From positions 51,007 through 115,006 of the forward strand of contig NZ_CAJVAS010000019.1 in the NCBI RefSeq assembly GCF_910593845.1: DNA of 64,000 nucleotides, read 5' to 3'. A program made the position numbers and the translations under genes. How positions within the stretch are numbered: position 1 is the first letter of the stretch; each line of letters opens with the position of its first letter. The notes under the pieces are model-generated. The model saw only the letters and a list, made by a program, of their open reading frames with translations, made no database searches and was not told the origin of the DNA. This stretch comes from Paenibacillus solanacearum (GTDB lineage Bacteria > Bacillota > Bacilli > Paenibacillales > NBRC-103111). Positions 1 through 8,747 of this stretch are shown here, in pieces.

Positions 1-473
1 GACGCCAGCACCATGGCTCCGTCATCCGACGCGGCGGCCAGCGCCATACCGCGAAAGGGTTCGCCTCTCCAGTCCGCCGCCGTCCACCGGATTTGCGCGC
101 GATCCGCAGATATCGACTGCAAGCTGGTAGCGTTTCCCGGATGCAGCATGATCAGGGAAGAACGAACCGCTGCAACGAGCGGCAGACGGTCCGCTTCCGG
201 CGGGGCCTGCACCAACAGTTCAGCATGGCTGGACAGCTCGATACGCCATAGGCCTCCACCGGCATCTATCGCGTACCATCGCCCTCCCCGTCCTGGAATC
301 ATATCGGCCAAGGACGTTTGGGACGGGAGCGGCGGGACGCTGTGAGACCGCACTTGCCGATACACCGGCTCCCGTACGAGAGACAGCCCGTCCGGCGTCA
401 TCTCCGCCTGATAGGATGTGCCGCGCCTCCAATCGGGAGGCCGACGAAATGAGAAAAACGTAGGCTCGATCAT
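1..473 (-). CDS. Phage-tail/eCIS protein, beta-propeller-like N-terminus (partial)
   Basis: An open frame starts at ATG 473 and runs off the left edge of the window without a stop. It begins MIEPTFFSFRRPPDWRRGTS and continues with WYAIDAGGGLWRIEL and IRWTAADW, short beta-strand-like repeats of the kind found in propeller or NHL-like tail proteins that sit next to the TIGR02243-type baseplate gene in contractile injection clusters. It starts 14 bases after the stop of the preceding baseplate gene, with an AGGGAGG-like Shine-Dalgarno sequence just upstream, so it belongs to the same operon. The family match is from memory and moderate. The true length, and whether a tail fibre, tape measure or DUF4157 gene follows, cannot be seen here. 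Confidence 0.6.
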   Translation of the reverse strand, partial: MIEPTFFSFRRPPDWRRGTSYQAEMTPDGLSLVREPVYRQVRSHSVPPLPSQTSLADMIPGRGGRWYAIDAGGGLWRIELSSHAELLVQAPPEADRLPLVAAVRSSLIMLHPGNATSLQSISADRAQIRWTAADWRGEPFRGMALAAASDDGAMVLA

Positions 474-487
474 CGGTCGTCCTCCCT

Positions 488-2662
488 TCAACCGGACATA
501 ATGAATTCGATCTCATGGCTGCCGGAAATAACCAAGCCATTCGGCGGCAGCCGGATATCTCCGCCCTCTTCCCGGTATGCCCCGTTGCCGTCGGCCGTCA
601 GCCACACGTCCTGGATATACTGAACGCCCGGTACCCGGTGAATCCGATCGTATACGTCGCTCTTGTATATCGGCTCGCCGAATGCCCAACCGGGCGCTGC
701 ACCGCCGTCTCCATAAGGCTGAAGCCAGCGTTCGAGCGCCTGCCGCACACTCCCTTCCCGTCCTCCGTATCGCGGATCTGCGACAATAACGGCATGCACC
801 GTAACCTTGATATACTCGGGAGGTATGACATGAAGCGTCGTCGTCAACAGACGGTACGGCTCCAGACGGCGGCGCACCGTTTGCAGCATTCCCCGGGTAG
901 GCTTCGGACAGGGCTGGCGGCTGTACGGAACAATAACGACGGAGATATGTCCAATCTCCCGTTCCCTTGAATCGTAAGACTTTGCCGGTTTGTAGCCGGG
1001 GATCGTTTTGACCCTAGCGATCCGCAAGCCGGGTACTTCCATCGCGCGCCGTTCCAAATCCTCCGCGGTCACGCCGCACTTCGGGTCGAAGATATGCAAG
1101 CTGGCGCGCTGCATCGCTTCCCTGACGCTCTCCGGCTCAGCACCGCCCGAAGCCGGATACGGATTCGTCACCTGGAGTGCAGCCATCCCGCTTTGCACGG
1201 TTTCCAGTTGCGTAATTGTATGCTCCTTCACGTTCCCGGACTCGCCAGTCCCGGTGCGGTAGCCAATCACACGAATATTCGGAAAGGGGGCAGCCGGGGG
1301 AACCGCTCCGTAAACACCGTCCGAGAACCGGATTACACCTTCCTTTTCGTCTATCACATAATGATGACTTTGCGCATCGGAACCGTCGAAATCGGGTACA
1401 CGCTGCCAATCAAACCACACGACGCTTTCCGCCCCTTCGGGTATCCAGCCGACCTGCAGTCGAAGCGTATCCGGGAGAATAGGGTGAATCGCCAAACGAA
1501 GCGTTTGCCCCGATCGCCCGGTGCCCCGATCACACTGCGCTTGGCCTTCGAACCGCTTCGATACGGCGACGGCGCGGATGGTTTGCTTTCCAGCGGGAAG
1601 CAAACCATCCGCAAACGCCAAATACGCTCTCCCCTCCGACACAGCGATCCTGTACTTGTCTTCCTCCAGGTCCGTCCATCCGCCGCTCGGATGGCTGCAC
1701 TGCACAGAGACGATTCCAGTCTGGAACAAAGCATGCTCCAGTGGAAATGAAGGCTGTTCCGCAGCATGAGCGTATCCCTGCTCCGCTTCACCGGACGTTC
1801 CGTCAAAGCATTCCGACACACAGAGCGTTTCTCCCTGCCTGACCGCAGCCGTATTCCACCGCAGCTGCCGTATAAGCGGTGGGTCACAATACCCGCCCTC
1901 CGCCAGGTGCGCCTTGATTCGCTTCACGGAGCCGGAGGCAGCAGGAAGCTGGAACGTGACGGCGCCGCTTTGACACAAGCCGTACGTTTCGTCCCGGATA
2001 ACCGGCAGCGGCTGCCAATCCGCTTCGCTTTCGTCCTCTAGGAAACTCCATGCCACGTTGACATAGGGGGCAAAATCGGAACACCCGGCGGGTATGCGAT
2101 GCGGCGGCTCCGGACCGGCCAGCTCGATTCGCAAGGAGATCGGCGTCGACGCCGGCATCGCTTCGTCGACGGCAATGATCATGCTTGCATTCACGCCGCC
2201 GCCATCTCCGAACGGGTAAAATGGCGCACTGCTCGTTTCGAAATTTTGCGGAATCTCGTATATCCCCTCGTCCGTGTACAGGGCAAGCCGTACGACCGGG
2301 TCGGGCATAACCGTTATCGGCTCTTCGGTTTCGAACGGGAGCTCACCGGCGCGCAGCAAAGTCCCGCGCGGCAGCAAGACGCTTCGTTCCGCCCCGGAGC
2401 AGCTTACGGTTGCGATGGACGGCGCGCGATCATTGGGCGATTCCCCCAATAGCTTGAGAAACTTCCGCTCGTGACTGTCTGTCAGGACGGCAAGCTGAAA
2501 CTGCTGCATTTCGATATGCCAAGCTAGCAGCTCGAGGAGGGTCATGCCCGGATCATGCGCATTTTGATCGGTCCATTCCGGAAAAATCCCGGGAATCCGG
2601 TCACGCGCTTCACGAACGAGCTGTTCAAATGTCCGATCGTCCAGGTTCGGCAAGGGCAACAT
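488..2662 (-). CDS. Putative baseplate assembly protein (TIGR02243-like, J-type)
   Basis: 724 aa from ATG 2662. This start has AGGAG seven bases upstream, whereas ATG 2668 is only one base from it and the reading frame further upstream looks non-coding. The N-terminus has the wedge-protein pattern seen in these families (IFPEWTDQNAHDPGMTLLEL, about residues 27-46), and the C-terminal half carries YRTGTGESGN and a run of small alpha/beta modules like gpJ/gp6 of contractile tails. Known role of the family: baseplate wedge that links the spike hub to the sheath and triggers contraction. It follows the larger J-type gene at 2677-5817 by about 14 bases and is in the same operon. eCIS clusters usually have two such wedge proteins (Pvc11/Pvc12 type), which fits this pair. 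Confidence 0.85.
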   Translation of the reverse strand: MLPLPNLDDRTFEQLVREARDRIPGIFPEWTDQNAHDPGMTLLELLAWHIEMQQFQLAVLTDSHERKFLKLLGESPNDRAPSIATVSCSGAERSVLLPRGTLLRAGELPFETEEPITVMPDPVVRLALYTDEGIYEIPQNFETSSAPFYPFGDGGGVNASMIIAVDEAMPASTPISLRIELAGPEPPHRIPAGCSDFAPYVNVAWSFLEDESEADWQPLPVIRDETYGLCQSGAVTFQLPAASGSVKRIKAHLAEGGYCDPPLIRQLRWNTAAVRQGETLCVSECFDGTSGEAEQGYAHAAEQPSFPLEHALFQTGIVSVQCSHPSGGWTDLEEDKYRIAVSEGRAYLAFADGLLPAGKQTIRAVAVSKRFEGQAQCDRGTGRSGQTLRLAIHPILPDTLRLQVGWIPEGAESVVWFDWQRVPDFDGSDAQSHHYVIDEKEGVIRFSDGVYGAVPPAAPFPNIRVIGYRTGTGESGNVKEHTITQLETVQSGMAALQVTNPYPASGGAEPESVREAMQRASLHIFDPKCGVTAEDLERRAMEVPGLRIARVKTIPGYKPAKSYDSREREIGHISVVIVPYSRQPCPKPTRGMLQTVRRRLEPYRLLTTTLHVIPPEYIKVTVHAVIVADPRYGGREGSVRQALERWLQPYGDGGAAPGWAFGEPIYKSDVYDRIHRVPGVQYIQDVWLTADGNGAYREEGGDIRLPPNGLVISGSHEIEFIMSG

Positions 2663-2676
2663 GTCCATGCTCCTTT

Positions 2677-5600
2677 CTACTTCTTGACCTCCACCCGGAT
2701 CCGATGCCGGCCGGCGGCAACGACGCCATGCGGCACATCGCCGATCTTCTCCGGATTCCACTCGGTCCGCATGCCGTCTTCCAGTTTAACCACATCCAAC
2801 GCCAGCTGCGGAATATGCACGACAGGCCCGACCGACTTCAGCAGCGCATAAAACATCGAGGAATGCACGATTTGGCCGATATTCCAGCCCCTCCCGTCCG
2901 CATTGCCGACCAGCGGGTCCAAAAACATATTCAGCTTGCGGCTGATTTCCCTCTCTACAGGAACGACATCGTCCATATGCTTCACCCAGACGACGGCCTG
3001 CACGCCGATTTCCAGAAAAGCCGGCCCAATGACCTGCAGACGGCCGGGGAAAGCAAGCGCGGACGCCGCCCGCCTTAGCAGACTAGCCTCCACCGTTCGT
3101 TTCAGCTCCAGAAAGTGTGCTCCGTCGGTACCGGATTTGGGCAGGACGACGACACATAAGGAGCCCGGCTCCTTTTCCAGCTTCACGTTCACATTCGGCA
3201 AGCATTTGACTTTAGCCACATTGGGATGCGCTTCGCGCGTCAGCCATTCAAAATCCTCGCAGGTGACAGCGCGGCCCCGGTGCGTGAAACGTTTGGGTCC
3301 CCGAACGATAGCTTCCTCCACCGAGCCCGCATCACAGCCGCCGGCAGCGGGATACGGACTTGTTACACGGTCGATATAGGCAATCGAGCTTTGCAGCGAC
3401 ATCATGGCGCCCGCCGGCACATTGCCGCGTACGCCGCCGCCCGTCGCATAGGTGACGCGAACATGTTCCTCGCCCGCTCCTGCCGGCTTCCTTCCGTTTC
3501 GCCCGTCGCCGAACGCCAATCGGCCGGTAGCCCGGTCCATCACATAATGACGGTCTTCCGGACCGGATCGCAGCAGCTGCGAAACCGGCTCATAGCGTAC
3601 CCAGACCTGCATCACCTGCTGTCCCGAATCCCGTATGATTTCGACGGGCGCCCCTGTCTGCTCGAGCGCGCTGATTTCGTCGCCCGACAGCATGCCGGTT
3701 TCATCCACCCACACTTCCTCGGAAAGCAGCGGGGTCCGGGAGAGCACGTAATAGTCCGTCAATTGCTCTTCGGCCCGGTCGAGTACTTCCACCCTTCGCG
3801 GATATTCATTGCTAACAGTCTGCTGCTGAACGACGAGCGTCGTATTCGGCAGGACGCTAAGCGCCCTCGGCGCGTGACGCGCCTCCTCCGCGCGATCGTA
3901 CCGCCCATCCCGGTTCACCGCCCGAATCCAATACCTTGCAGCGCCGAAGCGGACAGCCCGCACCATATCATGCGGTCCGATGAACCGGACGCTTCCGCTC
4001 TGGGTGAACCCGTTCGTATCATCGGCGGCCGACAAGGAAGACCACACCACCTCGCTGCCAGCCTTCTTCATATATTCCCACTCCATGACCGGCTTATCGC
4101 GCTCCGCTACGCGCCGGGGACTCAGGTGCATATACAGGCTGATCGGCCCTTGCTCCGGCGGCGAATCGAAGCCGAACCACAGCGCCGGACTCCTCCCCTC
4201 CAGCGCGGCAAAGGGCCGGAACGGGACGCTTCCGGTTTGCGCCTCGCTTGCCCGTTCGCTCCAGTCCAGATTGTTCAACAGCAGCAGGGTCTGCGGCGTA
4301 ATCGCCGGACGATCGTAACCGAAACGCAGCCGCACATTCGAAATAACGGGAGCGTAGTAGATCGCATTCGGCGAATACGCGTTGCTGATCTGCACGATAC
4401 GTCCGCGAATCCAGTAATTTTCCTCTGCATTGACGAATACCTCCCGGAGATCATCCGGACAAAGAAAGGTAAGCTCCCTCGCCTCAACACCTTCCCACGG
4501 CTCGCCGAACAGCTTCTTCGCCTGCGCCTCTACCGGAAGAGTCACCCAACTGCTGCCGTTCCAATATTCCCACATAACGGCTGCAATGGTGACCGGGTCG
4601 GGAATCTCGGTTTTCTCGATTTCATGCCGTTTCATAATCGGCTTCCATTGAATTTGCGGCGGCCGGTCGGGAAGCAGACGGTAAGGCGTAAATTCCGCAT
4701 CGAACCGGATCGAAATGAGCGCGCCCCGCTTAGACAACGCTTCTTGACTGGATACATAGAACAAGCCGAATTGCGCGAACATATCGCCAAACGGCAGGCA
4801 GCGCTCCGGATCTACCTGCATGTCGTTGAAATAGAGCCGGTCGGGCGGGATTCCCTCCTCGTCGCCGGCGGCGGCGAATTCGCTCTTCATCTCGATGCGA
4901 TCAAGCTGAACCTTGCCCAGCGGCGCTTCCCCCTGGCGTCCCATCGAGACGGCGCGGCTGCGGATCCAGCTTCCGTTTAGACCCTGAAGCTCGACGGGAT
5001 CGATGCTCATTCGGCTTAGCTTGACAAGCCGAATGAGCGGGCCTTGCCCGTATACGCGATCGAACGGAATCCATGCGCCGCCGCTGTAATATTCCCACCG
5101 CACTCTGGAGGGATCCGTTAATAGCTGTACCGCCTCGTCTGCGGCATGTGCATGACGCGAATGGTGGATGCGAAGCTCCAGATAGGCCGGATGGCGGAGC
5201 AGAAATAACGTATCATGCCGTATATACATGACATGCTCCTGTTCGTTCTGTCCTTCCCCTCCGAATAATGCCACACCGCTTCCGTCCGGACTCAGCGACG
5301 ACAGCGCGCCAGCGCTCGCGAGTCTGACGATCCGGTCCTGTTCCGGACTGACGGTCAGCATATCCGTCAGCTTGGCCGGGGTCAGAAGCAGCGGCTGCAC
5401 GGTTTCGAACAGCACCGGCTCGGGATCGCCGGGGACTGCCACGGCAAGCGCCGTCCCCTTCTCGACAAGCACCGGCTCCGGCGCGCCTTCCGTCAGATGA
5501 AATGTCACTTGCGCCAGTGCGGGCCGCGCCGGAGCAAGTCCGATCTGAAACCGGTTCAGGAATGTAAGGAAACTCTTGTGCGGCACCTGATTGAGCCGCC

Positions 5601-5817
5601 GGATATTGCCCTCAAGCAAATGTGCGAACAAGAGAGACAACGCCGTTCCCGGATCCGGGTCCTCCGGACGAAACCGCCACTCCGGCGTATAGAAAGGCGC
5701 CATCTGCTTGATTTGCTGAAGGAGCTCCGCCATATTTCTTTCGTCGATCATTGGCGAGGGGGACCGTGCGTCTGCACCCGTACTGCGATTGTCCATCGTC
5801 TCTCTCCGCCCGTTCAT
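2677..5817 (-). CDS. Large baseplate J-like protein (Pvc11/12-type wedge)
   Basis: 1046 aa. The ATG overlaps the TGA of the gp25 gene (ATGA), which suggests translational coupling; an in-frame ATG at 5796 is a possible alternative. The N-terminal segment has PFYTPEWRFRPEDPDPGTAL (about residues 40-59), the same wedge signature as the neighbouring 724-aa protein, and the C-terminal part has FGDGRNGRKP, YATGGGVRGNVP and VTSPYPAAGG, typical of gpJ-like baseplate proteins. Known role: baseplate wedge surrounding the spike. The length is near that of the larger of the two wedge proteins in eCIS. No frameshift or stop is seen. Confidence 0.87.
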   Translation of the reverse strand: MNGRRETMDNRSTGADARSPSPMIDERNMAELLQQIKQMAPFYTPEWRFRPEDPDPGTALSLLFAHLLEGNIRRLNQVPHKSFLTFLNRFQIGLAPARPALAQVTFHLTEGAPEPVLVEKGTALAVAVPGDPEPVLFETVQPLLLTPAKLTDMLTVSPEQDRIVRLASAGALSSLSPDGSGVALFGGEGQNEQEHVMYIRHDTLFLLRHPAYLELRIHHSRHAHAADEAVQLLTDPSRVRWEYYSGGAWIPFDRVYGQGPLIRLVKLSRMSIDPVELQGLNGSWIRSRAVSMGRQGEAPLGKVQLDRIEMKSEFAAAGDEEGIPPDRLYFNDMQVDPERCLPFGDMFAQFGLFYVSSQEALSKRGALISIRFDAEFTPYRLLPDRPPQIQWKPIMKRHEIEKTEIPDPVTIAAVMWEYWNGSSWVTLPVEAQAKKLFGEPWEGVEARELTFLCPDDLREVFVNAEENYWIRGRIVQISNAYSPNAIYYAPVISNVRLRFGYDRPAITPQTLLLLNNLDWSERASEAQTGSVPFRPFAALEGRSPALWFGFDSPPEQGPISLYMHLSPRRVAERDKPVMEWEYMKKAGSEVVWSSLSAADDTNGFTQSGSVRFIGPHDMVRAVRFGAARYWIRAVNRDGRYDRAEEARHAPRALSVLPNTTLVVQQQTVSNEYPRRVEVLDRAEEQLTDYYVLSRTPLLSEEVWVDETGMLSGDEISALEQTGAPVEIIRDSGQQVMQVWVRYEPVSQLLRSGPEDRHYVMDRATGRLAFGDGRNGRKPAGAGEEHVRVTYATGGGVRGNVPAGAMMSLQSSIAYIDRVTSPYPAAGGCDAGSVEEAIVRGPKRFTHRGRAVTCEDFEWLTREAHPNVAKVKCLPNVNVKLEKEPGSLCVVVLPKSGTDGAHFLELKRTVEASLLRRAASALAFPGRLQVIGPAFLEIGVQAVVWVKHMDDVVPVEREISRKLNMFLDPLVGNADGRGWNIGQIVHSSMFYALLKSVGPVVHIPQLALDVVKLEDGMRTEWNPEKIGDVPHGVVAAGRHRIRVEVKK

Positions 5818-6215
5818 TTTGATCCTTCGTATAAGTAATAGGGGTATACCTGATTAAACAAATTGTTCGTCGTTCTGACCTTGTACTGTACTTGAATCAG
5901 AAGCTTCTCCACCTTCGCCGCATCCCGCTCCGCCCGCACCTCAATCTCATGCACGCGAGGCTCCCACAGACGAATGGCCTCTTCGATTTCCGCTTCAATG
6001 AGCCGCAAGGTCGTGTCATCGCTTCCTTCGAACAGGAAGCGGTCGATGCCGCAGCCGAATTCAGGCCGCATCAGACGTTCGCCCTTGGCCGTCCAGATGA
6101 TGATGCGGATCGCTTCCGCAATATCGTCCTCATGCGCGGTTTGCTTAATACGGCCCGTCGCGAAATCCACTTCAATCGGAAACTTCCAGCCTTGGCCCAA
6201 AAATGCTTTTGACAT
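5814..6215 (-). CDS. gp25-like baseplate wedge protein (GPW/gp25 family)
   Basis: 133 aa, the usual size for the gp25/Pvc9 family. It begins MSKAFLGQGWKFPIEVDFAT and contains the family signature of conserved residues around RLMRPEFGCGIDRFLFE (near residue 50), followed by EAIRLWEPRV. In T4 and eCIS particles gp25 holds the sheath initiation complex to the baseplate core. It sits between the spike gene and the large wedge gene, exactly where Pvc9 is found. Start ATG 6215 has a GAGG-rich ribosome site about six bases upstream. Confidence 0.93.
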   Translation of the reverse strand: MSKAFLGQGWKFPIEVDFATGRIKQTAHEDDIAEAIRIIIWTAKGERLMRPEFGCGIDRFLFEGSDDTTLRLIEAEIEEAIRLWEPRVHEIEVRAERDAAKVEKLLIQVQYKVRTTNNLFNQVYPYYLYEGSK

Positions 6216-6237
6216 TGCAAGTCCTCCGCCGCTTCAA

Positions 6238-6963
6238 TCAGTTCAATTTAACGATAGACCCTTTTATGGTGATGAGTCCGTCCGACTTCATATTCAAGGC
6301 GCCGGAAGCCTTCAAATCCAAACTCGCTGTCGCTTCGATCGCAATCGCAGCGGATTTGATCTTAATGCTTTTGGCGCTTTCCACGATGGCATCGCCGTTG
6401 CTGCCGATCTTGATCGTGGTGACGCCGCTCTTGATTTCAATTTCGTCGCCTGTACCGCCCTGGATCGTAATGACGCTCTTGCCGTTTTTCTCCTGCAGCC
6501 TGATCCTATCCGTCTTTTCGAGGAGCTCCAGCTTATGGCCGCTCTTGGTACCGACGGTCAGCTTCCCGTCTCCCTCCGTATCGTCGAAGACGATCTCGTG
6601 CCCCAGACGCGAGGCGATTTTGCGAATATTGTTCTGATCGTCCTTTCCGTCCGGAGGCGGCTCCTTCTTGCTCCATAAGCATCCGATGACGATCGGCTTG
6701 CGGATGTCTCCAAGCTCAAAAGCCACCAGCACTTCATCGCCCACTTCCGGCACGAACAGCATGCCGCGGCTTTTTCCGGCCATAAGGGACGTCACTCTCG
6801 CCCAATCGAGAGCATTCTTGTCGTCAAAAATCGGAATTTCAATCTTTACGCGCCCCAGCTTCTCGGGGTCCTTATTATCGGTTACCAATCCGACATACAC
6901 GCCCTGAACAAGGCCGTTCGTGCTGCTGTCGGAAGCGTAAAGGGAGTCAAACATTCCGTTCAT
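6238..6963 (-). CDS. Central spike protein (gpV/gp5-like OB fold with beta-helix)
   Basis: 241 aa. Residues about 18-110 look like the gp5/gpV OB-fold (GLVTDNKDPEKLGRVKIEIP, then WARVTSLMAG and MLFVPEVGDEVLVAFE), the common VgrG_5 pattern. From about residue 115 the chain is a run of short alternating strands (KLTVGTKSGHKLELL, ITIQGGTGDEIEI, LNMKSDGLITIKG) that would form the triple-stranded beta-helical needle. Known role: trimeric spike at the tip of the tube, normally capped by a PAAR protein; no PAAR gene is seen in the window. It lies two bases downstream of the gp27-like hub gene, so hub and spike are separate proteins here rather than a fused VgrG. Confidence 0.9.
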   Translation of the reverse strand: MNGMFDSLYASDSSTNGLVQGVYVGLVTDNKDPEKLGRVKIEIPIFDDKNALDWARVTSLMAGKSRGMLFVPEVGDEVLVAFELGDIRKPIVIGCLWSKKEPPPDGKDDQNNIRKIASRLGHEIVFDDTEGDGKLTVGTKSGHKLELLEKTDRIRLQEKNGKSVITIQGGTGDEIEIKSGVTTIKIGSNGDAIVESAKSIKIKSAAIAIEATASLDLKASGALNMKSDGLITIKGSIVKLN

Positions 6964-6965
6964 CG

Positions 6966-8066
6966 CTACACCGCATTTCCCTGCACTTGGAATTGAGTCA
7001 AATAGCCCGATTCATTGATCGTATGCGTCGCGCCTTTGATGTAATACGGCTGGTTCAAGCGCTTGCCGAGTCCATCCAGCATAATATAGCGGCCGGCTCT
7101 TATTTCGGGCAGCCCGATGCATTCCGCATCTCCTGTTATCAGCCTCATGGCGCGCTCGTTCATGGCGGCTTCGGCCTTTGCCGCAGCGTCCTGCGCATCC
7201 TCCACATTCAAGTACAAATATTCCTCGAACGAACCGAGCGTTTTCAGCAGATCGGCGCCCGTTTTGGAGTTGGTTCCTATTTTGTTCACCGAATCGGCGG
7301 AAGACTCGATCACCTTGCGGTTATCCGCGTCCCAGCTTCGCACAATCACTTTAGTCACTTGCTCGGCAATATTTTGCTCGACATTGAAGCTCATCAAATG
7401 CTTCCCCCACGATAATGTCATCAAGGGTGCCTTGTTTTGGTTTTTTTTGCGAAAATACAACGTTTTGCCCACAATGAAAAACTCGTAATTAAGCGACTGC
7501 GCCAGTGAATGCAGAAACTGGTAATCATTGTCCGGCTTTTTGGGGAAGCTCTCCGGGGCGCTCGTCGTCGCGTCGATCACGAAGCTGTTCGCGCCGTACT
7601 GCTGTCCGACTTCCTTCACAATATCGGTAATTTTTTTGTTGGCCCATGATTTGGCGCTTCGCCCCCGCATCATTTTGAAGGAAAGATCCATCCCCGTTAC
7701 CGTAAGCTGCGGGGTGCCGCCAGCCGGAAACCGGATATTCACAGCCGTAATGTACCCGAAAAAAATCGGGGTCAGCCTGTCGGTGTAGCCCATATGCACC
7801 TCCAGCGTCCGGCCAAGCGTCAACATCCGCTCCAGCCATTCGAAGTCGCGGGTGACCGGATTATACGCGTTGCCGACCGTGAAGGTAACCGAGTCGGCCT
7901 CCTGCGATGTCGTCAGCTCCACTGTAAGATTCGTTACGGCCATCCCCTCTCTGACCGCATCCTGATGGTCGATCAGCAGCTTGAACGCCGGCGCGACGAA
8001 GTTCCTGTATTTCTTTTCAAGGTCATCGAACATGTGTTGATCTGTTCCCAACTGCACTTCGGACAT
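6966..8066 (-). CDS. Spike hub protein (gp27 / phage late control gpD-like)
   Basis: 366 aa. It has the hub pattern of gpD/gp27 proteins: FKLLIDHQDAVREGMAVTNL near the N-terminus, ARTL-type hub strands at RMLTLGRTLEVHMGYTDRL, the GQQYGANSFVIDAT helix-strand region, and a C-terminal YYIKGATHTINESGYLTQFQ that is characteristic of the family. Known role: trimeric hub joining the tail tube to the spike. It is followed two bases later by the spike gene; together they correspond to a split VgrG/Pvc8. Start ATG 8066 lies 13 bases after the LysM gene stop. Confidence 0.9.
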   Translation of the reverse strand: MSEVQLGTDQHMFDDLEKKYRNFVAPAFKLLIDHQDAVREGMAVTNLTVELTTSQEADSVTFTVGNAYNPVTRDFEWLERMLTLGRTLEVHMGYTDRLTPIFFGYITAVNIRFPAGGTPQLTVTGMDLSFKMMRGRSAKSWANKKITDIVKEVGQQYGANSFVIDATTSAPESFPKKPDNDYQFLHSLAQSLNYEFFIVGKTLYFRKKNQNKAPLMTLSWGKHLMSFNVEQNIAEQVTKVIVRSWDADNRKVIESSADSVNKIGTNSKTGADLLKTLGSFEEYLYLNVEDAQDAAAKAEAAMNERAMRLITGDAECIGLPEIRAGRYIMLDGLGKRLNQPYYIKGATHTINESGYLTQFQVQGNAV

Positions 8067-8079
8067 CGGTTCACCTGCC

Positions 8080-8709
8080 TTACCCGTACAAACGCGGAAT
8101 TTTGATCATCGTACCGGGCTCCAGCCGTTTCGGATTGAGTCCGGCATTCGCGCGGGCGATTTCTCTCCACAGACCGGGATCTTCGTATTCCTCAGCGGCG
8201 ATTTGCCACAGCTGTTCTCCCTGCTTGACGGTGCGCTGCTTCGTGCGGTCGGCGGATTGCCGCGGGATGTGCGTAAACTGCTCCTTAATGCTCTGCACAG
8301 CCTTAAATGTCACATTCAGCGTAGCTCTTACCGGAATGCCCGATTCCAGAAACATCGTATACCGCTGGGAGACGCTTTCGACGATCCCCTTGAACTGCAG
8401 CGTGCCCCAGACGAATTTGCACTGGGGCGGCGCGTGCAGGTCCTTGTCCACTTCAAGCAAACCGGTAATGAGCGAGGTATGGCTGCGCACATCCCTTTGC
8501 ACCTCGTAGGTATCGAAAAAAAGCTCCATCGACAACGTTGTCGCCTCTCCGCTGACGAATTGGGCAATCGGCTGGTTTAATCCGGGGATTCTTTGCCATG
8601 CGTATTGGTTGGACGCATTCAAAGCATATTCGCTCGGATTAAACAGCACGTCCACACGCTCGGTATGAGGACCCCGGAATACAACAATCATTGCTTTTTT
8701 CAACGCCAA
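8080..8709 (-). CDS. LysM-domain baseplate hub protein (Pvc7/Afp7-like)
   Basis: 209 aa, normal for the family. The N-terminal 150 residues carry the CIS-specific domain (VDVLFNPSEYALNASNQYAW, LSMELFFDTYE), and the last 50 residues are a LysM module (RTVKQGEQLWQIAAEEYEDP, IARANAGLNP, PGTMIKIPRL). In eCIS this protein docks on the hub inside the baseplate; the LysM is structural and need not bind peptidoglycan. It lies immediately upstream of the hub and spike genes, the standard order. Confidence 0.92.
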   Translation of the reverse strand: MALKKAMIVVFRGPHTERVDVLFNPSEYALNASNQYAWQRIPGLNQPIAQFVSGEATTLSMELFFDTYEVQRDVRSHTSLITGLLEVDKDLHAPPQCKFVWGTLQFKGIVESVSQRYTMFLESGIPVRATLNVTFKAVQSIKEQFTHIPRQSADRTKQRTVKQGEQLWQIAAEEYEDPGLWREIARANAGLNPKRLEPGTMIKIPRLYG

Positions 8710-8747
8710 ATCCGTTCACCCCGGTTGTTGTCAATATCGTATACCGT

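Noticed and set aside
3226..4980. A 584-codon plus-strand open frame.
   Set aside because: Lies wholly antisense to the large baseplate gene, with composition typical of a GC-rich shadow frame and no ribosome site.
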